The notes under the pieces were generated by a model. That model ran no database searches. It worked only from the letters and a program-made list of their open reading frames with translations, and was not told the origin of the DNA. A program made the translations under genes and the position numbers. Of a stretch of 64,000 nt of DNA, positions 12,735 to 25,025 are shown one piece after another; position 1 is the first letter of the stretch; every line of letters starts with the position of its first letter. This DNA is from Marsupella aquatica (Eukaryota > Marchantiophyta). The stretch spans positions 23,312,001 to 23,376,000 of the forward strand of contig OZ316894.1 in assembly GCA_973895155.1 (NCBI GenBank), read 5' to 3'.

Positions 12735-13062
12735 GTTCGCCACTTACTCATCGAACTCTGTAGATGGCAGATCACTTCGTCCTGGAAGTACTGCATTAAT
12801 GAAGCATTGTCATCAGGGGAAAGTACTCTATGTGTAATAATGTACTGTTTACAGACTCATTGTGTGACATTATCACCCCAAACACGAGTTTTGAGGGGCT
12901 ATTATTGCCCATCAATCTACAAACAGGACCTTAACACACTTACTCATCGAACTCTGTAGATGACAGGTCACTTCGCTCCTGGAAGTGATGCAGTAAAGAA
13001 ATATCTTCATCAGGGGAAAGTACTCTGTATGTACATAGTTTGTTTACAGGGGCATTGTGTGA
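12735..13062 (+). repeat. About 200-bp direct duplication
   Basis: The block with ACTTACTCATCGAACTCTG at about 12741 recurs at about 12941. Both copies continue through TCATCAGGGGAAAGTACTCT and CATTGTGTGACAT. Divergence is about 10 percent with small indels. Confidence 0.75.
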
Positions 13063-13065
13063 CAT

Positions 13066-13082
13066 AACCCTAAACCCTAAAC
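13066..13082 (+). repeat. Short interstitial telomere-like repeat
   Basis: AACCCTAAACCCTAAAC matches the plant telomere unit CCCTAAA for about two and a half units. A similar CCCTAACCCTAAAC lies at 35614-35627 inside an LCB2 intron. Such short tracts are common in plant DNA and do not indicate a chromosome end. Confidence 0.6.
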
Positions 13083-13325
13083 ATAGTCAAGCTGTTAGCA
13101 CAGTCCTACCAATTCACTTGGCTGTTGAGAGTGAAGGTTGGGCTTGACTGCAATGGCCCGGCCCCTCATGGCCCGACCCTCACCCTCACCCCTTCCCACT
13201 GTGCACACGGAGGGGCGGGGGTAGTGGCTGAAGAAAATGAGGGTAAGGGTCTGGCCATTTGAGTCAATCCTAGGTGTTGTTGAGATAATTATCAGACACC
13301 ACACGTTGCAGTGAACCAATGTACA

Positions 13326-13436
13326 ACATATAATTGACACCAACACATATACATGGTTCACCCCATCTGGACTTTATTCAACATATAATTGACGCTAACA
13401 CATATACATGGTTCACCCTATCTGGACTTTATTCCC
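13326..13436 (+). repeat. 55-bp tandem duplication
   Basis: ACATATAATTGACACC at 13326 is repeated as ACATATAATTGACGCT at 13381. Both continue through ACATATACATGGTTCACC and TCTGGACTTTATTC. Confidence 0.85.
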
Positions 13437-14590
13437 CTCCAGGAGAATAAATCATTGTGCACTAACACTCTATGTCCATCATAGACTGACAAGCTAATGA
13501 GTTGCTCTAGGAGCATTCCTCTTCTCCTCATCAGTCTACAACTTCTGATCCCGATCTAAACTGATCTCTAGTATGAGCCCCGGTATGAGCACAATGAAGC
13601 TCCTCCAGGTTATAGGCCTTCTCCACTAGTACGTCTTACCTCAACAATCCTTAACCATGGTTAACTTGTGCTCCAATTAATCTAACAAGGTGCTAGAGTT
13701 GAGTACCAACAACTGCTTGGCAAGAGACTCTATAGTTTGATATGGTCTGTTGCCATGTTTATATATCCCAGGTGTTGGTAGGTGTCAATATGTAAACCAT
13801 AATATCTTAGATAGAGTTTTAATTTAATTTCAGTGGCAACAGAATAGTAAATCTCAAAGTTGAAGCTCTAATGGGCACAAATGTTTCACTACTAGTAGGA
13901 TGAACACGAGAACTTGATGCTAGTATCATGATATTCCCAGAACCTTAGGGTATCATTGGAAGTATCATGATATGGAAGTGTAAGAGGTTGTATACAAAGT
14001 AACCAACTGAGGGAACCCAGCTCATTCACTTCAATGAGAATAGAGACCTCTGCAAGGACAGAATACCAAAAGAATCCATTGGAAAACCTTGAGTTCTATT
14101 ATCAATAACATGCATATTTAATCTTTGGAACATAAGTGTAACATTGACATGTTCTATGAGTGAATATATATGTTTTCATTTGTGCTTATCAAGGTTTCAC
14201 AGGTCTATCTGAGCATCACATTAAAACACAAGTTCCTGTATGCATTACTATGGGTAACCTGTAATACTCATTTCACATACAGTAAAATTGTGTATATGAA
14301 ATAGCATATTGTATGTTTGAGATTATTGTTGTCATCTCATTAGTTCACTATAGGGGGTGATCTACAACTCAAAACATAGATTTTGATGGGATCAGTCGAC
14401 TTTCTGCGAAAGACCGCATCTAGAGATATTTCACAATGTTTAAGATATCATCAAAACACATTTTTTTGGGTTAGAAGTTCCTATGATGGGAAGTGAGTGA
14501 GGGTGCCTGCAGGGCAAATGAACACTGGCCAGTTAGGGAGGAAATAGACCAATTTATTTAAACTAGCCTAATTCTTGTGCATTGCACAAA
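13437..14590. other. Intergenic, nothing identified
   Basis: AT-rich, no ORF of note, no recognised repeat family. Confidence 0.4.
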
Positions 14591-14591
14591 G

Positions 14592-14836
14592 ATGTTGAGA
14601 TGAGAAAAAATGTAGAGGTGAGAAGAAGATGTCAATGAGAGAAAAAATACCAAGGTGACGAAAAGAGGTCAAGGTGAGAAAAATATACCGAGGAGGGAAA
14701 AGATGGTGAGATCAGAAAAACATGTAAAGACGAGTAAAATATGTCGAGGAGAGAAAAAAGATCGAGATTGAGAGAATGATCTTGTGATGAGATAAAGATA
14801 TCAAAGTGAAAAAAAAAACAAGATGAGAAAAAGATG
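14592..14836 (+). repeat. Purine-rich minisatellite, unit about 20 bp
   Basis: About twelve degenerate copies of a GAGAAAAAGATGTCAAGGT-like unit lie head to tail, giving a nearly pure purine top strand over 245 bp. The array ends about 100 bp before the E2F site upstream of ORC3, so it may lie in that gene's promoter. Confidence 0.7.
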
Positions 14837-14936
14837 GTTCACACTTACTTCTTGTAAATCCACCAGAGGCTACCTTCAACTTTTTTTGTCCATCCGACTT
14901 TACACTTCTCATAAGTCTTATTTTAATAGTTTTATT

Positions 14937-14948
14937 TTTGGCGCGAAA
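14937..14948. promoter_or_regulatory. Palindromic E2F binding site upstream of ORC3
   Basis: TTTGGCGCGAAA contains overlapping consensus E2F sites (TTTSSCGC) on both strands: TTTGGCGC on plus and TTTCGCGC on minus. It lies 608 bp upstream of the ORC3 start codon. E2F control of ORC subunit genes is established in plants and animals, which makes this a credible functional site. The transcription start is not visible from sequence. A weaker GGCGGGAG lies at 15534-15541. Confidence 0.7.
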
Positions 14949-15154
14949 CTGAAAGTCGAGGCACCGAAAATACATGATTATGTACAGTGTCGCTCGTTCG
15001 TGTTTTTGCAACTCCCTGACCAGTACTCTGGGCGATGGAGCTCCACCTCTCTCCCGTTGCTCTCTCTCCTTCTCTCACTCACTCTTTGGGAGCGCTAGTT
15101 GGTTTGCTGCCGATTCTTGCAACAGACGGGCAACACTCCTGTTATACAGATTGC

Positions 15155-15390
15155 GGCATGTTGGAGTCGCCTCACTAGCTGTTGCAGCAATCAAAAGGTT
15201 ATAGAGATTCTTGTGGCATGTTGGAGTTGCCTCACTAGCTGTTGCAGCAATCAAAAGGTTATAGAGATTCTTGTGGCATGTTGGAGTTGCCTCTCTAGCT
15301 GTTGCAGCGATCGAAAGGTTATAGAGATTCTTGCCGCTTGTTGGAATTACCTCACTAGCTGTTGTAGCAATCGAAATGCAATGCGGGATT
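15155..15390 (+). repeat. Exact 60-bp minisatellite before the ORC3 start
   Basis: Four units of 60 bp begin at 15155, 15215, 15275 and 15335 with GGCATGTTGGAGT-like starts and contain CTCACTAGCTGTTGCAGC and GGTTATAGAGATTCTTG. The second and third are nearly identical; the last is more diverged and partial. Because 60 is divisible by 3, ORFs run through it on both strands, but these are artefacts. It lies 165-400 bp before the ORC3 ATG, in promoter or 5' UTR. Confidence 0.9.
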
Positions 15391-15555
15391 TGCTGCATTG
15401 AAGATGTTCGTAGAGTCCCAAATCGCAGAGCCTAGCGCTGACCCAGCTCCAGCTCCAAAAGCGATAGCCGACCATCTCGTCGTCGGGCTGCGAAACAGAG
15501 TGCGGTCGGTGAAGTGAGTGGAGGCAGAAGTGGGGCGGGAGAAGATTGCTGGGAG

Positions 15556-18500
15556 ATGGATTTCTTGGACGAGGGTGATGCCGATGAAAACCAGCTGCAG
15601 GTGAGAGCTCTGTCACATTGGTAATGCAGGTAGGATGAGACTAACGGTTGTTGTAGGAGTGACTTGTTGCATTGTGCAGAGTGATGCGGTTGGGGCATGA
15701 AGCGGTCTTTTGTGAGGCAAGTTCCTGATCTTGTTCAACGCATTGTGTTCGTTTTCTCTGTGCGATCACGCAGGCTTGCTACGTTTTGCACGGGTTGGCC
15801 AGAGATTCGGAGACCGGCGAAGGTTTGAGCACCAAAGCAGGTGGAAAACGCAAAAGCAAGGGCCAATCTCAGTGCGAGAGCCTGCATTCCGGTGTCAATG
15901 AGCCAGCGATTTATGGTCAGTGGCGGTTGCAGGCCTTTAACACCGTCTGGGGTCGTATACGGAAACTCATTGAGGTGAATGTCGTTGTCCCCAAGCGGGC
16001 TTGGAACTGTTCCCTGTTTTGTGTCGCCAATTATCTTCTCTTACCTGGGACTGTTTATCATCGATAAAGCACGGTCCATCGAAGCAGGTCTCGCAGTAGC
16101 ATTAGGTTTTAGCTCATGGTCCAAGTTTCTAGCGACTTTTCTTCTCATATAGTTGGGTTTCTATTAACTTGATCAGAAGACCTTAACAGCAACACTTGCG
16201 TAAATCCATTTAGGGAATTGTTTTACTCATTTAGGGAATTGGGAGGCGTGATTTAAGAGTTGAGTTGTGATACATACAATTGCTTTTCCAAACTGGAGGG
16301 ACTGTGCCAGAGGTTTGATATTGTCACTCCTTCATCTGTAATGCAGGACATCATGGAAGATCAAAATCAGGGCATGTACGAGGAGATGCAGCAGTGGATT
16401 TGCAACCGGCATTATGGAGATGCTCAATTGGAAATTTCCCAAAATGACAGTGTAACACCATTGGTCGAGGATGCAAATAAAACACCGCAGCTGCCCACAG
16501 CTTGCACGACTGCCAGAAAGCAGCTGCAAACCGCCTTGCTGTTCCTTGGTACACTGCAGAGCTCCTCTTCACTTTTTCTCTGGGAAGCTCTAATAAGTAG
16601 GAAGTAAGTGTTTGAGCTTTTCGATGTAATCAATATGCGCTCAGGAATGACCTGTGAGCTCCTCAACCCCTTCTTGCTCGTTATTTGGACGGGTGTGATG
16701 AATTCCACTGATGTGGAAACTTTTGGCTGATGTACACAGGCGGAATCGATCCATCAGATCATGAAAAGACATTTGATGGTCTCGTTGGGCATTTGCGAAT
16801 GCGTAAATGTCATGTCGCTCGTTTGACCTCTCTAGATTTTTCTCTTAAAGCTGGCGTGGCTGGGCTACTGCGAGTTTTGTTCAGGCAGCTGATTATGTGT
16901 TCTCCAGAGGTAACATTTTCAGCAGTACCAAGTCTAGCGCTGCCGTGCCCAGATGTCCATGTCAGCGTTCGTGATTTTAAAGCTGTAAATTTGCTACCGA
17001 GGAAGCGAGTAATGGTCGAACAGTACGGCACAGGATTTTTAATTGTCGGAATTGTTTAGAATCGCCTTTAACATGATGGCCTTAAGAGACATTAACGTCT
17101 TTCAGACGCCAGGCATGTCCTAACCTCTTCGCTTGAGATGTTAACGGCAGTATAATGCCTTGTACCGATTTACAGTGAATTTCCTTGTGATCTATGCTTT
17201 CATTCTGTACTGTGTCAATGAACTTTTTGATGTCTGAACGTTTGTCAAATTCTATGGTTTTTGAGTGGATCTATTCAATAATCGATAAGACTAACAATAC
17301 TGTCAGGGTGTTGTTCGTCACTGAAACAGACCACAGACATGGAGATCTTGCGAGCCTGGCACCGTGAGCCGAACAACTATGGGCTTCCAGTGGTTTTTGT
17401 CATTGAGAATGCTGAGTCTTGTGAGTCGAAGATTTTGGCGGAACTTATACTGTTGCTAAGGTGAGCCACCTTCTGGTGCTTTTGATATCTCTGTAGGTGA
17501 ACGATTACGTTTCCATTGGTAATATCTGTCAGAATTTCGATTTTGCTAGTCCAACCCCAATCGATCCTAGTGCGAGGTTCAGTTCGTCTGTCTTGACTCG
17601 CACAAGTAGGATCAGTTGTTCATGGGCTTTCTCAAAGTCTTGGAGCGGTCCATAGTGGTTGATTCCCGATTGGTTTCTTCTTGGCCTGTGGGCAAACTTG
17701 ACCGGACTATGTTGACCCGTCTGTCACACTCAGTCGTCTCCATGTAATGCAAGTATCCTTCGAAGAACAAGTGATATCAACTAATTTGAAGGAGAGACTA
17801 GAGAAATCAGATTCCACTTACTCCGCGTTTTCCCATTTCGTCGCGCAAATAGTCAATTGGTCATGTTTTCCTTGATTAAGAGTTTTCTTGCTCTAATGGT
17901 GTTTCTTCTCTGGTTTGGAACTTGCTCAACAGTTTGAATGGAAAATATGACTCCCTTTGCTCAGGTGATGATTCTATCGGAATTTTTCTTGATGCAGTGA
18001 CTGGATAGGAGAGATGCCAATGGTACTTATCATGGGAATGGCAACAACAGGTGAAGCGGTTAGAACGCTTCTTCCTTCGAATGCACTTGTGAAATTGCGT
18101 CTCTGGAGATTTGCCCTGAAACCTCCACATGAGCTGTTGGAGGTCGTAATGAGAGCAGTGATGATTGACTCGTTCTGTGCCTTGGAGTTAAGCCACGAAG
18201 TGGTGGCCTTTATCTACGGCTTCTTCCAGGGTCATGACCTCACTGTAACAGCCATCAGCAGGGCATTCAAGGTCAGTACTACATTTACCTTCGGCGTAGT
18301 CAATTTGGAGAGAATATTTTATCGTCGAAGAGATAGTTTGATATCACCGTTTAGCCTACTCTTGCTGATAGCGTACCACCAAGGGACACTGTTCGCAGCC
18401 TTCAATGCTACAGCGATGTCCAGCTCCTTACTGTGCTCCTGTCGCTGACGGTGAATTTTCTGGCCGCAGGTTGCATGTATGGAACACTTCTGGAAAGAAC

Positions 18501-20745
18501 CCTTAAGTTTCCTCTGTGGAAAACTTCTTCAGAACATAAGCAAGGTACCGGTCCCACTATCAACATTTCTGCCCTACTTACAATCGATGGATGGGAGTGA
18601 TTCGGCTCACAAGAATAATTCAGAGTTAAAAGTCTACTGGAGTACGCATTCGTGGTTGCTCCTTATCTCCTGTGCACAATTTCTTGGCATTTTTCTGCCT
18701 TGCAACAAGAGATGTAAGACAGAGCCTGCTTTCAAAGGTTTTGATCCCCATTTGGCTCCTCTGTGTCTGACAGATTGAGTTGGAAGAAGAATGTGCAGCC
18801 TTGCCTAAGGAATTGTTAAAGCATGCTGCGAAATTACCTTCAGTGAGAAGGTCAGTTCAGGTCGAAGTCTTCAATTGATTCACAGGCATGATTGTTTTAT
18901 ATGTAGTACTTCAATGACGTGACGGAAGCATTACTTGAAGTAAGTCGGTATCATTGCTATTTGGGACACAATCATTTCGTCCAGGACCACTTTGACGTCC
19001 GGCGTGGAGGACAGATTTGTACTTACAAGGAATGTTCTGCCGCTGTCCCTGTTCTTGATTCCTTAGGTTCTCAGAGGCCAAGAGCACCGATTTGCCCCTG
19101 AGCACGCATATGGCAGAGTCACTTTGGCAACTAAGAGCCCATAGGAAGATGTGGGCAATGGCATTTTCTGTAAGTTTCTGAGTACTGGAGTAAATCAAAG
19201 TACATTTCATTTGAGATCATCTTTTTTGGAGAACGTCATGTCCTGATGGTATCCTTCAAAGTCCTTCTGTGAATTTGTGTGGTGCTGTTTGCTTACTTAA
19301 GATTTCTGTTTCTGCAGCGCTGGGTTCCTTCGCTACTCGTGACTGACTCTCACACTGTTTTCCGACCTTCGTATTTTCCTTACGCAGTGTCTGCAATGCG
19401 CCGCGAAGCATGCAGGGATCGGCTTTGCCGAGCTATTACATGAAGCACTATCAGGCTCTTTTATAGCACCGGCAGCTGATGATGAGGGTGCTCCAGTAGA
19501 TGGGATTGTAGGTAACGAGCGGTCCATAGCTGCCCAAAATCGTCTGCCCATGGACAAAGTAATCTCCAAACTGAGGCAAGTGTGGCTAAACTATATTCGG
19601 TGGCTTAACGTTCTTCCATCTTCGTATCATAGTGTCATTTCGGTAGCGGCCAGCCAGCCAAGCAACATACCTTAAAATGTTTTAAGGTTGACGTTTGCCC
19701 AAGTTGTTGTAGCTTGCGAGTGTCTTGTGAGTGCGTGCATCCTCCTCTCACATAATGATCACTATGTTCCGTTTCTCTGCCTTTATAGAGAAATGCCGGC
19801 ACCGATTCTGAAGAGTGTTCTGGAAGAATGGAGAAAAGCCACAATCCATGAGAAAGAGGTACATATCATTCCAATCCACTCCTGCAAGATAGAATCGTGG
19901 AGAATATCATGGGCATTCCAGTAGAAACCTCTAATTTCTTTGTCAGATAGAACTTGATTGCACAGCTGATACCCTTCCTTTCCTTCAAGCTGTGGCTGAT
20001 TTCTTGCTCATTGCAGCTGAACGCAGATGTCTGTAATCTTCTTTCGGATTTCGATGGCGTAGAGAAAACGGCTAAGGTCTCCGGTTCCCCTGAATCAGCC
20101 AAATTAGTCGAAGCGTCTAGTCAGGACTTCACTATCAGAGTCATGAACCGTTCGAAACTGAGGAGGATGGGCCAGCAACAAAATGTGGGAGCTCAAAGAA
20201 CAGTTGTCCATTCCATTCGCACGGCAACAGAAAAACTCCTTCGGCGCATTTTCAGAACATTTTTGGTTCCTCCAGATTGGCAGCCATTTAACGAAGTCTT
20301 CTGCTTCAGGGATGTGACTATCTTGAAAGGGGCCTTGATTGGGGAGACAAGGAGGAGGGTACATCTGGATTTACTGAACCCACGTGAAGTATTGAAGTGC
20401 AAATGTTGTCCTCTCGAGGGACTCTGTCCTTCCCTCCACGATACAACTCTCGCTTACGCTCTGTCCCAAGAGCACGGTGACCTCATCCAAGTCCATAGTT
20501 GGTACCGTTCATTCGCAGGCATCTTTGATCCTCCAAAATCTGGTGAAGGGGAAAACGACAAGGCAAAGGGGAAGGGACGTGGACGGAAGAAAAAACGCAG
20601 CAGAGATGTGAAGCCAGTGCTACCCATCGAGAATGTGTCAATTGAGGCCAGATTCACGAGGGCAGCAACGGAGCTTCAAATTGTGGGATTGTTGCAACTG
20701 CCGAAGAAGGGACAATCTGATTCCGTCCGTCGCATTTGTCTGTAA
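15556..20745 (+). CDS. ORC3: Origin recognition complex subunit 3
   Basis: ORC3 is part of the ORC1-6 complex that marks replication origins and loads MCM helicases. Twelve exons close in phase to 754 aa plus stop: 15556-15600, 15774-15974, 16347-16548, 16740-16909, 17330-17460, 17998-18271, 18470-18544, 18774-18850, 19067-19169, 19388-19575, 19789-19858 and 20017-20745. That is close to plant (about 730) and human (711) ORC3. Family segments include CYVLHGLA near residue 16, GIDPSDHEKTF at about 150 and the degenerate Walker-B-like strand VVFVIENAE (227-235). Others are VLIMGMATTGEAVRTLLPSN, MEHFWKEPLSFLCGKLL and the C-terminal winged-helix part ending EARFTRAATELQIVGLL. A basic insert GRGRKKKRSRD lies at 699-709. 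Intron 10 uses a GC donor (CTGAG/GCAAGT). There is no Walker A motif, as usual for ORC3. The start MDFLDEGDADENQLQ is the first ATG of the open exon. Confidence 0.93.
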
Positions 20746-22540
20746 TTCGGGAGGAAAGGCTAGACGGTGCCCAATCTTAATCTGAATCCTGAGCAGCACG
20801 TTGTGGGGTCTTCATGTATCAAAATTGGGGCAGACGAAGATGACCTTCTTACCAGCAACTCGTCATGGGGGATCAAATCCCACCTCTTATTCCAGAGTTT
20901 AGTCCCCTGGGGGATGATACGCTTTGTGTCTCATCTTGTGATGGCAGGGCCACGGAAGAACGCATCTCATGTCCCGAACCCTCGCAGACATAAGTGTTTA
21001 CGATCCACAGAACTGAAATACTGAAAGCGAGGCCAGGAAATAGAGACAACGTACCCCAAGGGTGATTTCACAAAAGGCCTTACCTTACAAATATTCATTG
21101 ATTTGCTCATTCACCGAAGCAGCACTTCCTGCAGCTGGCCAGGCGGGTGATCTTCGAAACGAAAATAAATTTGACGAGTGGGCCCTCGTCGTTCAGGGTA
21201 GCTTCCGGCTGGTGCGGTCGGGAATTTCGCAATGCATCCAGATAGCATCAATCTGATTCTGTACACGCGGTATGAGCTACGAAGGAGAGATTATAGAGAT
21301 AATTCTTCTCCAAGCGTCTAAAGAGTTTTTCCTGTTGCGAACAAACTCTCAGGACCTGCTGCAGGATCCGCAAGGGTGGCAATTTACCTATTGTCAACCA
21401 GGCTATGCTTTCCGTTCGGATGGCTATCGTCAATTTTGGCTGGGAGAAGTCATTGTTGAATGAGAGCACCGCGTGGAGGATATCACCGTTCCTTTTGAAG
21501 ACCGCTGCTACACCTCATTCATGTCGCCAGCCCTCCTGAATGCTGTGTGTGCTGCATATCTTCGATGGTTTGACTCTGCGGAATACGGTTGTTTGGATAA
21601 ACAGACCAGTTCTAAGATCACAATACTCCGGAGATCTGCAATGGCATCATTCAGTCGTTCACGCAACACATTGCAGATGGCTTGACTGAAGGATCCCTCT
21701 GTCATGACACAAGCGCGCTGTAAATGCTAGCTGGGATCAAGTACTCCCAATTAGCACAAATTGTAGTCTACCGAAGCTCAAAGGGGTGTCTTCACCCTCA
21801 CAAAGGGATGTATGACCCTGTTTTAAATGGAAACTCTAAATAAGCTTTACATTGTTTTAGTCATAACTACTATTCATAAGCTTCAATTGAAGCTGACAAA
21901 AATAACCACAGGATGTCTCCAGTTGATCATCGGGTCATGGTTGCTGCATATGAGGGCTCCCTTGGGATTCAATCAATTGAGCTCAAGGAAACTTTCACAA
22001 GTCTATTGTAATACTCTGATTGTGGGCACAGTTATTGATACGGCCTCCAATAATACAGACCGTTTCAAGTCGGACCATGACTCCTACGAGCTGCACTAAC
22101 AAGAAACGAGTGGCGAGAGGCAACACGTACGATATGGTGTGATTTTGACATGGTAGCTAGCAGGGTTGTCATGCAGGTCCACACAAAGATGGTGTCCTGC
22201 CATGGAAAGAGTCCCAGATTCTGATGTACACTGCAATGGGAAGAGGTAGGCCTCGGCAGACTGAAGCCTGGAGCCAACACCAAGCAGTTTCCATGTCGCT
22301 GTATAGTACAAAGTCAGGCCGTCAATCTCCTGAGCTCATCCGTCAGAGTAGCATGTGCACTTGTGCTCTCTGTGCTTCAATGGAGGCTGATTTCTCACAC
22401 TTGATCTTATTATTTCAATCACTCTCACAGCTATAGATTGCTCGTGTGACATGGGATTTTCGTAACGCACCAATTCCAGGGCCAACATCAGAACAGTTCA
22501 TTACCTGTCCTTGAAAAGCAATCTCAGCACTTCAGTCTCC
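20746..22540. other. ORC3 3' flank and intergenic DNA
   Basis: Beyond the ORC3 stop there are only ORFs under 90 codons with no recognised similarity. The first few hundred bases are probably 3' UTR. No polyadenylation site could be chosen with confidence. Confidence 0.4.
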
Positions 22541-23120
22541 ATCTCTCCGGATGGTGACCACCAGGATTTCCAAAGTGCAGCAACATGAATTAGACAAAGC
22601 CATAACTTGTGGGCCATGATTGAGCCAAATGTGCCTTTGTGGGGCCAATAGAAAACAACCGCTGACAAAGGAGGCGAATTCATCTCTCAGGATGGTGACC
22701 AAGGGATTTCCACGTGCAGCAACATGAAATGGGGGGTCTCAAATATATATTCCGCAAGGAGTCTAATGGCAGTCCGGGTCTAGGTTTGGCAGGACACGGC
22801 TAGAAAGGGTGAGGTGCTCCCTGGCTTAGTCCGCACACTCAGGTCGTGGGATTTCTCCCATTCCGAATGGCCACTTCCCCCCACCGCAGCCTGGCTGTGG
22901 AGGGAGTGAAAAAATCAATTAAAAAATTCTTTGACCTCATCTGTGGGTCATGTTATGGGCACTGGCCCTATCCCGCGGAAGAGCACCACAGGTGCATTTT
23001 GACACCCTCTAAGAGACAGAGCCATAACTTGGGGGCCATGTGTGAGCTGAATGTGTGTTTTGTGGGGCCAAGAGTAAACAACCTGTGATAATTGGAATGG
23101 AGGTGAATCAATTTCATGGT
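22541..23120. repeat. Interspersed direct repeats
   Basis: A block CGGATGGTGACCACCAGG, with GTGCAGCAACATGAA about 20 bp further on (22551-22588), recurs at 22686-22726. The block TTTGTGGGGCCAATAGAAAAC (first copy near 22634) recurs as TTTGTGGGGCCAAGAGTAAAC at about 23057. Both copies of the second block are followed by AACC and an A/G-rich string and are preceded by GGGCCATG. They are decayed repeats without an ORF. Confidence 0.5.
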
Positions 23121-23225
23121 GAAGCTGAGATAACTCCTCCAGTACCAATTCTCTGATCTTTGCTTCATGTTTGGTTTAACATTGTAGATCTATTTTCCCA
23201 TGGTGAAGCCAGGATACACATTTAC

Positions 23226-23580
23226 TGAACTTCATTTCATAAGATTTTTGGTATGGAGTATTTTTGGTATGAAATACAAAAGGTGGATTTCCAGTTTGCT
23301 TTGGTGAAAATAATCCACTCCGCCCTGACATCTTGAAAGGGTGGGCCACTTCTTTGTTATATACAGAGACTCCATACACAAGTGCCCCTGACCTCTTGTA
23401 AGGGTGGGCCACCTCTTGTTCCATAGATAACTCCATATCAATGATCTTATGAAATGAAGTTCAATAGATGCAAATCCCTTGAGTCAAATGTCTTGTAAAG
23501 GTGGGCAGCTTCTTCTTGGAAACATAGACTCCATACCCATGATCTTATGAAATGAAGTTCAATAAATACAAATCCCTTGA
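23226..23580. repeat. Inverted/direct repeat cluster
   Basis: GAACTTCATTTCATAAGAT at 23227 is mirrored as ATCTTATGAAATGAAGTTC at about 23443 and again at about 23542. The last two also form a direct repeat of about 100 bp that includes CAAATCCCTTGA. It could fold back as a hairpin of about 200-300 bp loop. Confidence 0.6.
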
Positions 23581-25025
23581 ATGAAGAATCCAAAGTCTGG
23601 ACATGTTTGGAAGTAACTAAACAAAATGAACACATCCCCATCTGCATTTCCTTGGGGTCACTATATTTGGAAGTGATTAAACAAAATAAAATCTCCACAT
23701 CTGCATTTCCTTGGGTCCAGTGCTTACCATGTGGCACCTGTATACACTATACCTGAATCGGCCCTCAAGTTTTTGTAAAGACAGATGGACACATTATGTG
23801 AATGGGCCTCAAAGCTCTTGTAAAGTGGTCTCAAAGTTGTTATGGGAATGGGGCTACGTGACATGAATGAGTTTTTGTAAAGTGGCCTCAAAGTTGTCCT
23901 AATGCCAACTGCAGCTGTTTGTTTTCACTTAGGGTCGTCTTGCCTGTACACGGTCCTTAAAATACCGGGCCCTTCACTCACTCATGTCAACTCATCACTG
24001 ACTTAGCGCTTCAGGCCTGACCCACCTGCCTGACAGCAGCTTTTGAGGAAATCTAAGGGCAAGGGCAGCAACAATTCCAGCCCTTGAGGTCCCATCTTTT
24101 GAAATCAGGAAGGACAAAAAATGACCCTAACAGTTGAAGGTATATAATTTCAAGGAAATTCCAAGGACGTGTTCCTTTGAAGCAGCTTGACATCCATGTA
24201 GCACTGTTGGATATGGCTTCATTAACAGCTACTCACTCTCTCGCTACAGCTGTATCTGGCCTGCTCGCTTGCCTGAAAATTCATGAACGTGGGCTTCACA
24301 TTTCTCTTATCGAGGAAGCTGTTGGACGAAGGACACACACAAAGGATGGGCGATGGAGGAATCTGGACCGAAATGCCTCGACTTCGTCATTTCATATTCA
24401 GCTGATTCTCACAAATGGCGGTCATCATTCTCCGTGACAAACACAGCTATTGGACGTAGAGGAGGGGCGGAATTGAAAGTCTGGCGAGTAGGACTTCGAT
24501 CTGGCGACGAGTTCAGAAAATGCTGTCGCTATTCTGTTTCCACCACATTCGATCGCATTCCATCCCATTCACGGATATGAACGAAGCACGAGTTTATCAA
24601 AATACACATATCAAGACCGAGCTCGATAATTAAGTAAAGTGCATACTTCCATAACGATCAGAATCTCTCACCTGGTTCCACCTTGAAAGAGATTTCTATC
24701 AATCAATCATTGACGAGATCGTTGCCTCGCCGAGGAGCCCACCTCACGCACAGCTAAAGCTCTCCACACATTTCAAAATCCTTCAAAAAGCAAGCTTCAA
24801 ATTCCCATCGAAACGCTCTACCACGACAAGCCCGAATTCTTCCAATCCGCAACGGAATCACGGCATCACGCAGAATCTATGTTATTTTGGTTTCTATCTT
24901 CGAAGGAAAAGGTTGTCTTCTCATCCACAAAGACAAGAGCCAGCTATAGAGAGAATGCAAACTGGCCAAACTGAACTGCTTCGGTTTTCGAGAGCATCAT
25001 GTGTGACGTTACTTTATGTTACTTG
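23581..25025. other. Intergenic, no gene recognised
   Basis: ORFs at 24177-24437 (86 codons) and 24353-24580 are open but unrecognised, with no clear splice partners. I do not call them genes. Confidence 0.35.

Noticed and set aside
13066-13082. Telomere-like CCCTAAA tract as a chromosome end or fusion point
   Set aside because: Only about two and a half units; such tracts are frequent in plant intergenic DNA and introns.
15075-15401. ORFs of about 100 codons on both strands over the 60-bp repeats
   Set aside because: Open frames arise from the repeat period being a multiple of 3.
18907-18939. Possible extra ORC3 micro-exon reading YFNDVTEALLE between exons 8 and 9
   Set aside because: It has splice-like edges. 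But including it needs a different donor for exon 8 and breaks the phase of the following exon, whereas skipping it keeps the frame and family sequence.
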